This document shows, in pieces, positions 21,201 through 32,475 of a stretch of DNA of 64,000 nt (position 1 is the first letter of the stretch; the number at the start of each line of letters is the position of its first letter). The translations under genes and the position numbers were made by a program. This DNA comes from Rhypophila decipiens. Its lineage: Eukaryota > Ascomycota > Sordariomycetes > Sordariales > Naviculisporaceae. Under the pieces are notes generated by a model, which did no database searches, was not told where the DNA came from, and was given only the letters and a program-made list of their open reading frames with translations. The DNA lies in contig MU858045.1 of assembly GCA_033297075.1 (NCBI GenBank), positions 930,001 through 994,000 of the forward strand, in the 5' to 3' direction.

Positions 21201-23107
21201 AGGCAAGCGAATCAACGAACAAGAAAACGAAAAGACACGACAGAGGAAGTGAAATAAATGCCTCCCCGGCCTTAGCTCAGGTACCGAAATCAGAACATTC
21301 GCCCACCCCCGCCCCCGCCAATTGGTGAGCGGGTGGGAGCCCGGGAAATTCCAGTTGCACAGAGGCATAAACTAGCCGAATGGGGAAGTAACGATCGGCA
21401 CTCCCCGCGACGGGACCCCCACTCTGTCTTCAAAGCCTCAAGGCACACCCTCTTGAAAGTTGAATCCACGGAGACTTGAAGTTCTTCAAGGCTGTCCGTC
21501 TCACAAGTTAGCAACTTGAAGTGAAGAGGACCAAGAACAGGCTCGGTCTTTGATATTAATAGAGGCAAAAAGGTAAAAACAGATATGATTACCGGATATA
21601 AAAGTCAAATTGGGTACGGAGTAACTAGCACGGAATAACCAGCTCTCTCTCTCATTATTCCCTCGAACCCGCGAGGAACGACTTTTGCACCCCCATTCCA
21701 CCTGTAACGCTGTAAAATAAGACCACGGAAACCCCTGTAGCATCCCGTAATTGGTGTGCATTTCCCAATGCGCAATTTTTTTGCCGCTTCGTCAGTTTCT
21801 TATTGTATTCTCACCAGTGAGAAGGCGAAGTTGGTCTCATCGACCCGTATGAAGATGCATGCAGGTGTGAGTGGGAGGCAAGAGACCCAGAAACCAGAGA
21901 GCACCACCTCCCACCCACCCACACTACCACCACGAATTGCCGCGGGGAGTTTGCCAGGGCATATTCTGGTACGGATATGTCAGCCATCTGATTGTAAAAG
22001 CAGCTGAGTGTGTGCCAAGTGGGTCTAGAATCGCGCCCTTTCGTGCTTCATTGAAGAGGAAATTGTGAAAACAAGGTGATGGCTTCACTCTTAGAATCAA
22101 GGAGCATATTCGAGTAAAAGGACGCCCTTTTCACTGGATCTGTTCCCTAGATACTTGCAAGAGCTTGATATCACCAAGAAAAGGGGCCACGCTAAGAGCC
22201 CCCGTCAACTACTGCTAACACGAGGGCCGATGATGACTTGCCATGTTTCAAAGAGCTTTCAGGACCAGGACAAGCACCTTTGACGGATTCACTAGACATA
22301 TTCCTTATCAGGTTAGTGCAGCCTCTGGCCTTTTGTCGCATGGTTAGAATTAAACGAAGAAAGACCCCGGTCGCGCTAGTGAGCAGCAAGTTCGCCCGGG
22401 TCACTCCTCCCCACTCTCCTACCTGCCTGGATACGTACCTTTTCTCTGGTCAACCCACTCGATCGACAGGACCACGGATCAGAGAGGAGAGTTGCTCCAT
22501 CTGAAAGACTCGTTAAAAGTATGGATCCCATGTCTCCTTCGGTTTATATATCGAGGCACATCCCCATACCGTGATTCCGGGCTCCAAGACTCCCTCCCCC
22601 CGTTTCCACCCACTGTGTATTGAGTGTGTGTCTCTGTCACCTGCTCAGCGACAAGACCTTGAAGTACCAGGGCATTGACACAGGCAGTTTTGTTTTCCAT
22701 CCCGCCCCGACTCACAATCGCCGAGTCCGGCCTTTCCACAACAAAACCGTCTCCGTCATCCGGCGTTTCTTATCTCTCCCCTTTTAAACATCTGAACCTT
22801 CCTTATCCGCCCACCTGCCACTATCTTTCGGGAAACCTCCAACCCGCCCCGTCCGAACTAACGAGTTCCAAACGTTCCTGCCTCGCTCGTATCTACGGGC
22901 AATTGCAGCTCGTTGTCGAAGTCACTTCCTTCCTTCTTTTTAATTCGACAATCGACGAAACCTAGAAACCTAGGACTCAACTCCACCGCCAAAGAGCGAA
23001 TCAAATCAACTTTTTTCCCGGTTCTTCTACCTTGTCAACCCATCTCCATTCTTACTGGCCGCACATTTCTGTAGCTTGCCAGGCCGAGTGCCCTCATATC
23101 GCCCATC
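18271..23107. other. Gene-poor divergent intergenic region, 4.8 kb
   Basis: This spacer separates the divergent hydrolase (-) and ammonium transporter (+). All open frames are under about 155 codons, without recognisable domains or good splice partners. A long upstream region is common for nitrogen-regulated permease genes. The last few hundred bases are pyrimidine-rich, as for fungal 5'UTRs. There is no tRNA and no obvious transposon. Confidence 0.45.
22770..22826. promoter_or_regulatory. Possible GATA-factor sites upstream of the ammonium transporter
   Basis: TTATCT at 22770-22775 and CTATCT at 22821-22826 read as AGATAA and AGATAG on the other strand. Both fit the HGATAR site of the nitrogen regulators AreA/NIT2, and lie about 280-340 bp before the start codon. 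Ammonium permeases are standard targets of these regulators. Two six-base matches are weak evidence on their own. Confidence 0.3.
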
Positions 23108-24930
23108 ATGTCGTACTCTTGGATGAGACGGCCGACGGAGTTCAATGGCACCAACGAATTGACTGGTGGTGACTCAGGTGAGAAGATCCCGGTCCATCTG
23201 TCGAAAGAAGCTGGAGGAATGAGGAGCTTCTCGAAAGCTCTCGGCTGGCAATTTGCGGACTGGGACTCATTACTGACATTGGCGATTTCACTACGTCTGC
23301 AACAGTCACCGAAAACTTGAACCAACGGTACCAATCAGGTGATCAGGCCTACATCCTGATCTCTTCTTGCATGGTCTTGATCATGATTCCCGGTATCGCA
23401 TTTCTCTACTCTGGTCTTGCGCGCAGAAAGTCTGCACTGTCCCTTATCTGGGTGGTCATGATGTCTTTCAGCGTCGTCATCTTCCAATGGTATTTCTGGG
23501 GCTACTCTCTCGCTCTCAGCCCAACCGCGACGAACGGCTTCATCGGCGACCTCCATCACTTTGGTCTCAGAAACACACTTGGCGCACCTTCTCCCGGCTC
23601 TCCTCTGGTCCCTGAGCTTCTTTATGCCTTCTACCAGGTAAGGATTCCTTCTGTCTAGCGAGTTGCTATTTTAAGGAGCGCTCTGCATCGCCCTCTGATT
23701 TGCTGGTTTACAGGACTGACTGTGGGCATGTCCCTTTCAGATGCAATTCTGCGGTGTCACGGCAGCTCTCGTTATTGGCGCTACTGCCGAGCGTGGCCGC
23801 GTTATCCCGGGTATGGTGTTCACTTTCTGCTGGGCAACGCTCGTGTACTGCCCTCTCGCCTGCTGGGCCTGGAACGCCAATGGCTGGGGCTTCAAGTATG
23901 GTGTCCTCGACTACGCCGGTGGTGGACCTGTCGAAATCGGATCCGGTGCTTCGGCTCTCGCCTACTCGTGGGTCCTCGGTCGCCGTAACGAGAAGATGAT
24001 GCTCAACTTCCGCCCTCACAACATCTCGCTTATTACGCTGGGAACTGTTTTTCTGTGGTTTGGTTGGTTGGGCTTCAACGGTGGCTCTGCCTTCGGTGCC
24101 AACCTGCGCGCTGCCATGGCCTGCTGGAACTCTTGCTTGACCGCCATGTTCGCCGCCATGACATGGTGCCTTCTCGATTACCGCCTCGCCAAGAAGTGGT
24201 CCCTCGTTGGTTGGTGTTCGGGCACTATTTCTGGTCTCGTCGCCGCCACTCCGGCCTCCGGTTTCATCCCCCCTTGGGCCAGCATCATTCTCGGTATCGT
24301 TACTGGCGTATGCTGCAACTTTGGAACCAAGATGAAGTTTATGCTCGGAATCGACGATGCCCTCGACGTGTGGGCTGAACACGGAATCGGCGGTATTGTT
24401 GGTCTCCTCTTCAACGCCTTCTTCGCTGCCGACTACATTATCGGCCTGGACGGCGTCAACGGCGGTGTTACTGGCGGCTGGCTCAACCACAACTGGAAGC
24501 TTCTTTACATCCAAGTCGCTTACATTGTCGCTTCCACTGCCTACGCTTTCGTCATGTCTGCTCTTATCGCCAAGGGCATCGACATGATTCCCGGCCTGCA
24601 CCTCCGTGCCTCTGAGGAAGCCGAGCTGCTCGGTATGGATGACGACCAGCATGGCGAGTTCGCCTACGACTACGTTGAGGTATGTGGAACCCCTCTCGGT
24701 GTGCATGTCTTGTCTGCAGTTTTTAACGTAGCTCCCCGCTTTAGGTCCGTCGTGATTACCTTGCCTGGACACCTGCCGAGCGCGAGCAGAAGCAGGACGG
24801 CGCTGTGGTCGTGCCCCAACACGGTATTGAGGAGCATCAAAATATGATGACCAACACCATCGTGGCGCGGTCTGCGCCGTCCACCCCTCCCGACGCGCCC
24901 AAAGAAAAGACGGCCGAGTCAACGGATTAG
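23108..24930 (+). CDS. Ammonium transporter (Mep/Amt family, Mep1/Mep3-like)
   Basis: This is an eleven-TM plasma-membrane ammonium permease. Exons are 23108-23177, 23306-23637, 23741-24679 and 24745-24930 (508 aa). Typical blocks are visible: GDQAYILISSCMVLIMIPG, FFYSGLARRKSAL-like (FLYSGLARRKSAL), DYAGGGPVEIGSGASALAY, FGWLGFNGGSAFGANLRA, and DDALDVWAEHGIGGIVG. At the pore twin-His pair the first position is Glu199 and the second is His348. Glu at the first site is the state of yeast Mep1 and Mep3 and differs from Mep2 (His/His), so a high-capacity transporter rather than a Mep2-type sensor is likely. The C-terminal tail (about 62 residues) starts with the YDYVEVRRDY motif. Retention of intron 1 would truncate the protein at about 70 residues. 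Confidence 0.95.
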
Positions 24931-25957
24931 GAGTCTCACGAAACGACCGATTGTATCTTTTGTGAGCAAGTCTGTGTTTAGTTGCTTTTCGACATGCTGC
25001 AAGCGGCTTGCTTTACTGGACTGTTTTGTTTTGGATTAAGCTGATAGAGGGAATCAACTGTGGAATGGACGGCACTGGTAGGGAAATTTATTGGACGGGT
25101 CGGGATACCAACTTGACATTTTCTTTCTTTTCTTAAGTATTGTTATAAATACCTCTCCTTCTCTTTGTTCATTGTTACTTGTTTCATATACCTTGCCTTG
25201 CGGATATACCTTTTGATCAGTATTTTATTCCCTTTTCCAATGAATAACCTACCAGCTACCTTGCCTCCGAATTAGCCTCTCGGGACCCCATAGCACCCTA
25301 ATCGGTATACTTTGTGTGGTGACTTGCTATTGAGTTTGCTGTCAGATGTCACGAGCGAACTCTACGGTGTGGTGTAGCATGTTGCTCCATTCATCTCAGA
25401 AGATGCATATGGTTCGATAAGGGCGCATCAGATAGTTTTTGATTTCCTGCCTTCTGACGGCTGCTGGGTAGATCAAAACCAGCGCCCGGCCTGCCATGAT
25501 AACGGCAAGACCGATGCAGGATGAATGCAGTCAGGGTTTGGCTGGCGCATTTACCCATCTTCTTTTGCAGGTGGCCCACCAGAACGGGACGACTGCTTGA
25601 TAGCAACGGTCGCTAACTAAATTCTGACAGTGGATGATACAGTAACATTTGGTATATTGCCCACGGGCCTAGAACGTGCCAGGTGCACTTAACCGCCAAA
25701 GCTTCCGTCCTGACTTCCAGCTTGACATCATAGATAGTCAGATCATCCGATGGCCATGTTTTCTTATCTTTGGGACTGTGGGACTTTGGGAGGATCTACT
25801 GTGCTGACCACATGTGGCCGCTAACAAAAGGGTGCTCAGGATCTCTCAGCAGGTATACACCTCTTAGTGGTGAGACATGGACTTGATATCCATGATAAGC
25901 ACATTAATGTGCTCCCTGGCTTAACTAGAGTACGATGTTTATCTAAGGTGCTTACTG

Positions 25958-25973
25958 TACGTACATGTACGTA
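25958..25973. repeat. Perfect 16-bp palindrome
   Basis: TACGTACATGTACGTA is identical to its reverse complement. It is made of alternating purine/pyrimidine GTAC/CATG steps. No function is assigned. Confidence 0.6.
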
Positions 25974-28769
25974 ATCGTCTGCATATTTGGTATTCGGGAT
26001 ATCAGTTATCTGGCTTATGGATACGAGTTGATGTAAGCCGGCGTATTCAGTGTAAGTGACTACCTCGGCAAACAAAATGTGGCAAATGGATGGTGCTAAG
26101 GAGAAACGGATCATGATATCTGCCAAGCGGGACAGAATTGAGATGGGCTGCGTCTTGAACGAACTCGGGGAGCAACAACAACACAAGTAAACCCGTTCGG
26201 CTAGGTTATGGTCGTGAGTCGTAACAGTCTGTGGTAGCATCGCAGCTCTGGTCCCGAGTACACCGCGTATGTATGGTTTCGGCGATATATTTCCCTCTGG
26301 GTCAGCCTCTAATCACTGACTTCAGTGATACCTTCTTCCCGCCATCTATTCCTCAAGTCCAGACACCCAACCCAGACTCTGGGGCTCCCGTTCCCAGAGA
26401 TCTCGGTGCGTCGTCATGTGTGCGTGTGCCCAGACCTCCTCGAGACGAATTGTTTTCATCTGGGCGCAACTGTCAGCGTGGGAAACACCTCATCAAAATC
26501 AGCTGTCCTCCAGTTTATCAGTATTCGATCCTAATGCCATCTTCCCACAGCTTCGTTTCCTACTTGGTCAGACACCAATGAGATTGGCCACAGAACAATA
26601 ATGAAGCACACGACACTCTCTTCGCAAATTGTAACTGTTGCAGATCACAGCCGTTGGGCGAGCAGTTGAGGGCGAGGCCATCAGATGAGGTATTAGATGC
26701 CCATATCCGTACATGATGATGATACCTGCGATATAATAGGTGTTTGCCCTATTGTGCGAGCTCCCACTGTGATTCGGTAGTTGCGATGCGCCTCTATTTC
26801 TTGGCGCATATTATTGATGCTGGGCGATAAGGAGGTTCATCAAGCTCGACCCCCAACGCTTGAGTGATTCCAGACTGCGACTTTGCGAGCTCCAGTCTAC
26901 TTTAGTGCTCTGGGTCTGATCACCATAAACGTACAGAACTACAGAACTACAGTTAGGATTCCCAGCTCAGGTATGATATGATATGACTGTCTAGCAACGG
27001 ATAGCTGGATAAGCAAATTATTCCATATCAACTTGGACATCAGGTAAAGAGTTCACAATGCCATGGTTTATACCCAATCATTTCGTCCACCGTACAACAA
27101 TAGTTAAAAAGGGAAGACCACGGACTAACTGGCCTGGTCGTTTCGGCTTAAACTTGAAAGGGAAGTAAACTTACATTCCTCTCGACATGCTATGGAGGCA
27201 GTCTTCTCATTCTACCCAAGACCTCGGTGTCCGAAGCTGATATGAATGAAAGCGAGTAGTTACCCAGGCTCAGACCCCGAGAACACCAAGTATCGTACCG
27301 GGTAGGTGGGAGAGCAGTCCGGAAAGCCCGGGTCGGACTCTCACAGCTCCGTCAGTCAGCCAACTTGATAAAGTCATCACACCACACTCCTTGCAGACCA
27401 ATTTCAAGCAACAGCCCAGATTCTGGACCAGACCACCCAGCTGGGCTCGGCCGAAATGAACCTCGCATCGCCAAGGCCCTATTTGCGTAGTGCACTGTAG
27501 CAAAGCTTAGCACCAACCAGGTGTTGTGTTCGAGCCAAGCAGCATCGCAACCTTCTCAGCACCCAAGCATATCAGGTAGCGTGGGGGGCTTCACCCTCAC
27601 ACAGCACAGCACGGAACCTCCGTCAACTCTGCAACAGACTCCACAACGTATTCCAAACCGCGACCCTATTTCAGTTGAACCGAAGGGTTCCCGGCTCACT
27701 GTACACATATGTATAAAAGGCCCAAACCAAATGACTCTAAGCTAGGTATGCACGGAGTACCACGCGACTATTTGTGCTCTACCAGACCAAGGTCCGTAAG
27801 GTCACCGCCGTCAGGATAAAGCAAGGGCTCTCTCTCTCGGCGACAAGGTGGACGACATCTCACTCACCTCACCCCTGAGCAGCGAGCACACGCACCACCA
27901 TCAACAGGCTGGGTATCACACCACCGGCAGTCTAGAAAAATCCTCCGACTTGGATGAGATGGGCTTGTTCTCCGAGGGAGGTCGCGTCTTGGACTCTCGG
28001 GTCTTGGTCATGCGCCGAACCTCGCCGAGCCGGCCTCCAGCACGATCGACTTGTCGACATATCGGCTCGGCGGTCTCGGCACGGCGCGGCACGGCGCAGG
28101 CACGGCGGCAAGGCAGGGCCCCTGGTCTGGATGTGATAGGTTATTTTTCCGAATCGTGGTCCGTGGTGATGTCGTGCAGATGCCGAATCGGAGGGCTTGG
28201 GAGTCGGGGGTCAGTCGAGACCCTTCTGATTATCACATCAAGTATCTCGGAGCGACCAAGCCAGCCGGCAGTCGAAGGCTAATATCACTGTGGAACTGGT
28301 GTCCATTACCAGCATGTCCGAACTTGGTGGTTTATCCATGAAGTGAGGCAATAGTGAAAGTAAGCACCGTACTGTAGACAGCGTCCTCCCAGATACGATG
28401 ACTTGTTGTGTAGATCTAAAACACTAGGTACGTATCAAGCCCATGATACACTGCATATTAACCCTCAATACCCAGATCTGGTCTTGGCCGTTTTCTGTGC
28501 TCTGCTTCTTATTTGTAACGTAAACAAATGCTCGGGGTGATCCCTATAATGGCTGTTTGTTTACTTGGCGTCACATCGCCCCTTTCCTACCCCTATTTTG
28601 AGAATTTTGTGTTCTTGAGTAAATCTTTATGTTCTTGGAATACTTGCTGGCTGTGTATTACGCTAGTCATCATAACGGCATTTACCTCTTTCTCTTTCTC
28701 TGTATGCCCTCGCATTTTGCTGATTTATACATCACACCAAGGTACCAGAGCCCTTTCAATATGGAGCCA

Positions 28770-28814
28770 ACCAGGACCAAGCATCTTGCACGCGCCGGGC
28801 CAACGCGTCGACAA
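28770..28814. repeat. Partial duplicate of the DPP5 3' coding end
   Basis: A segment here resembles 28871-28922 inside the last DPP5 exon. Both contain AGGACCA, then TGCACG, then an exact 15-mer CCGGGCCAACGCGTC (28795-28809 and 28903-28917). The left copy continues into a short tandem repeat of ACGCGTCGACAA (28803-28826). Confidence 0.5.
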
Positions 28815-28872
28815 ACGCGTCGACAAACACCTCGACATACCCTTCTACGGTTGTCTTGTGAATTTGTTCCAA

Positions 28873-31310
28873 CTAGGACCAGATCCTAGCCCCCTGCACG
28901 TCCCGGGCCAACGCGTCAGCAACCGCTGCCTGTTGTTCCTCCTCAATGCCAGAGTACTTGTTGATCCACGAGAGAACCTCGCGGTGCCAGACCAGCGAGT
29001 TTTCCGGCTTAAGAACCCACTGTGAATCAAAGTCATTGTCAGTACGTTTATTCAACGACGGGGAAAGTAGGCAAGTGGGCACTCACATGGTTCTCGTCAG
29101 GGAAGATTAGCAGCTTGCTTGGGATTCCTTTGGCTTGGAGGATATTGAATGGTGCTAGTCCTTCGGTTACAGGGAGTCGGTAGTCCAGCTCCCCGTGGAT
29201 AAGCTGGAAAAGCACGATACGGATTAGTACCATGATGATATCTTGCAGCTTTTTGGACAAAAGCACAGGCGGTAAAATCTGTAAAACTCACCAGCTGTGG
29301 AGTGGCCCATTCGCTCGCAAACCTGGCAGGATCCCACTTCTCGTATGTCTCGCGGTTATCGTATATGGTGCCCTCAAAGTCGTGGATGGGGAAGAAGAGC
29401 TCCTCGGTGCTCCATTGGTTAAGTGTACTGTAGGCACCGTCGTGGCAGACTAATGCCTTGAACTTGCGTCCTAGTGGGTGACCCTGTATCCAGTCTATTT
29501 CACAATACACAACTTTGGTCAGAATTCCTCTCCCGACTCTCAGAACATTGTGAGCATCAAAGAAGACAAGACATACTAATCATGTACCCGCCGTAACTAG
29601 CTCCCAGGGCCACAGCCCTATCAACATCGACATAGGGCATATTGTCGGCAATATACTCGAATGCGTTCACCAGGTCGTTGTACGGCTTGCCACCCCAATC
29701 ACCGGTAATCCCGTTTTGGAGTGCCATTCCATACCCTGTGCTGCCCGTGGGGTTCGGACTGACAACGACATAGCCTTGCTCGGCAAAGATAGCCGGGTTC
29801 CATCTAGTGCTCCAACTGTCCGTCCAGGCGCCCTGCGGACCGCCGTGAATGAGAAAGCAGAGCGGGTATTTCTTTTTGCGTTCGAAGAAGGATGGCGTCA
29901 TAACCAAGGCGTCGACGTTGTAGTCGCCTGCTCCCTTGAAGGTGATAGAGCTGATACTGGAGCGTGTGAGACCGAAGGTCTTGCCTTGCTTAGAGCTGGA
30001 CGACACAATCGACGCGCTTCCCTCAGACGGGTCAAGTACGCTGTAGCAGCTGTTATCAACGAGGGATGAGCTGGTGACAAAGAGCTTCGCTGATGAGTCG
30101 CCCAGCTGGCGCACATCGCCTACGCTACCGTCTGTAGTCTTCACAGGCTTGGGAAGGTCCTGGGCATCCTTGGGGTTCGACGGGAGGGTAAAGATCAAGT
30201 TGCGAGCGGCCTGTTCAGCAGTGACGAAGAGCGATGAATCGTCCGAACTCCATACGATGTGATCGGGTCGAGCATCCCAACCGCCCTCACCGTCTTCGGT
30301 TTTGTAAAACTCTTCAACCTTGGAAAGATCGCCAACATCAGGGATCAGGAGAAGGCGGGTCTTGTCGCTCTCGTACTGTCTGCTTCGCATGCGGGTGAAG
30401 GCAATCTTGCGGCCGTCGTGCGAGAAGGTAGGGCTCCCGGAGTAGCCCTCAAGACCCGGCGTCTCAACCAGCTGCGGCTTGGGAGGATTGCCCTCAGTGA
30501 AGTCGCTTAAAGGAATATAGTATAAATCGGTTTTGGTGTATATGGCTGGGTCAATGGTTGGGTCCTTGGCCACAAAGATCAGTCCTGACGGGCTGACGTC
30601 GAAGTCGCCGGTGCCTCCGAACGGAGCCACAGGAGACGAGAGCTTTGTCCAGGCCAAGGCGTTAAACAGACCAGGGGCAGCGGGGACGTACTTTCCGTCC
30701 TTCTTTTCCAGAGCTGTATACCAAAGAGAATTACGGTTCTCAGTGATCCACTTATCCCAGTGACGGGCGAACAAACTGGTGTAAATCTTGGCGCTGGAAA
30801 GAGGTTTCTCTTCAGTCTCAGGGTTGGCCAGTGTTTCTTCCGGGGTGGTAAGAGCTGAGAAGACCAAGGCCACGATCCCACTGGCGAGCTTCGTGGTTTT
30901 CACATTGGAGAGGCTCCCGTCAAAAGCAACAACCTCATAGCCACTTGAAACAGTAAATAACCTGTCCTGATCCGCTATCAACCAGGAAGGGGGACGACTC
31001 ACGCTGGTCCAGATTCCGAAGTGCTATTGGCAATGATTTTGGTGCTGCCTTTATCACCCCTCTTCAAGTAGAAGAACACATCATCCTCAAGCCAAGTTGG
31101 CTCACTGGCGTTGAGGTCTTCTACTAATACTTTGGACTGACCAGACTCGATGTCCAAGAGTTTGATCTGAGACGTCTTCTTGTGTTCCTCGAAGGACCAT
31201 GCCGACACTGAAAATAGTGCCTTCTTCCCGGACGGGTTGGGAACCGCTGCCGAGCGCCTGGGGGCCGACAGGAGCACCTCTGGGGTGAACTTGGTAGCGC
31301 AGAGAGTCAT
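28873..31310 (-). CDS. Dipeptidyl-peptidase V (DPP5), prolyl oligopeptidase family S9
   Basis: This is a serine peptidase releasing N-terminal dipeptides, normally secreted in filamentous fungi. Exons, in gene order: 31310-31003, 30961-29577, 29494-29292, 29203-29087, 29019-28873 (719 aa, counted from Met 31310). The N-terminal part (KFTPEVLLSAPRRS onward) is the propeller. The C-terminal hydrolase has Ser558 in GASYGGYM, Asp639 in HGELDYRLPV and His671 in PDENHWVLKPENS. The first intron is only 41 nt with this acceptor; a CAAG acceptor 16 nt further on also keeps frame. Upstream of the Met, GTAILLGMTLCA reads as the end of a signal peptide. A likely first exon (31512-31475) joins in the wrong frame by one base, see findings. 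The enzyme call is firm; the 5' end is not. Confidence 0.9.
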
Positions 31311-31330
31311 GCCGAGGAGGATAGCTGTAC

Positions 31331-31512
31331 CTGAAAAAAAGGATTGATATGGATTGCTCAGAAGCTGGCACGTGAAACGCCGATATGGACGCCCTGGGAG
31401 TGAAGATGAAGCCAAGAGTGCGTGTTCTCAACAGATATTCAAGTAAAATTGGAATGACAGTGGTGCTTGTTTACCTGAAGAAAGCAACTTGAGAGCTTGA
31501 TCTCTTCCCCAT
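31331..31512 (-). other. Likely first exon and intron of DPP5, out of frame by one base
   Basis: An ATG at 31512-31510 opens a 38-nt exon ending at 31475 with a good GTAAAC donor. The intron 31331-31474 ends in a polypyrimidine tract and CAG. Joined as printed, the frame is wrong by one. One fewer G in the GGGG run (31507-31510) would give a basic start and a leucine-rich signal peptide running into TKFTPEVLL. Confidence 0.45.
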
Positions 31513-32475
31513 TTTAAACGAGACGAACCGAATGAGGGGTTCTCCCAAAGAAGAAGGGACGATGCCGCAGCTTACGATGCCTACCAGCTCAACCCCGCAC
31601 TACCCGTAGCATCGGTACTGCCCAGATGGTGGCGCCCCTCGGCCTATTCGGGGAGGTATGTACGAACATCCTTCTTGCCCCTGAGGAATCACGCCTGCCG
31701 AATCAAGACAAATTTGTGTTAAAATGTCAAGTTTCAAAGAGGCATTCGTCATCGTTATTCGGTACTCGGAACCTTCTCCGTCCGCCCAGTTGTTACACAG
31801 TTGCCCGGCTTGTATGTCACGGAATCAGCCACATCAGAACACCACACCTCACGCTGGTTAGGCAAGCAGTGCACACAAGACATTACAACAAAGGGGTCAG
31901 GCATGTCAATAACTTGTTCTTCAATACTTCGGCCCTTAGGGTCTTCTCTACTGCATTGGCCTTTCGTTTTCCAAGCTGGCAGCTGACGAAGCCCTCAGGC
32001 GGCCGGCTTTAACCATATCCTATTCATTCGCAACCCAAGTTGACCGACTTAGCAGTTGAGCAAGTCACATCTCTTCCCCAGTGGGCGCCGCCACTTATCC
32101 GTCCATCTCACCCCAAAGTATCTTCCAATTCCAGATCCCCGGTTGAGCGTCGGGCGTCTTTTATGTATCTATAACAGCCCCCGCCCTCTCTTGCGACTCG
32201 ACCTGAAAATCCGAAAAGCAAAACCCAACCGGACACCTATCACCCATACCAACTAGCCAGTTTCAAAATTAAAGAGAAGCAGCGCAACCATTGACGGTTA
32301 ACGCCAGCTTCCATGTGTATGCTCCCATTCCACCCCGTGCCCCGGTTGAACGTGACTTAAAAAATAGGATATACCGATTTGAACTCCATGATAAAAAAGT
32401 AGCAGATATTGCTCAGGTCATGCGTGGTTTTGTTGTTGTGTTGTCTCCGTGAGTGTCGTCTAGGTATGCCACCCT
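31513..32475. other. Intergenic region between two (-) genes
   Basis: This is the DPP5 promoter and the 3' flank of the oxysterol-binding protein gene. No other gene was recognised. Confidence 0.4.

Larger units (their letters stand above)
24931..28872. other. Gene-poor convergent intergenic region, 3.9 kb
   Basis: This is unusually long for a space between two convergent fungal genes. No frame with recognisable domains was found on either strand. It holds a perfect 16-bp palindrome (25958-25973), a GC-rich segment with repeated GGCACGGCG words near 28070-28105, and a partial copy of the 3' end of the DPP5 gene (28770-28814). Decayed gene or transposon remnants are possible but not demonstrable by eye. 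Confidence 0.45.

Noticed and set aside
23708..24922. 404-codon open frame antisense to the ammonium transporter
   Set aside because: It mirrors the strongly biased codon use of the transporter gene; composition is atypical and no domain is visible.
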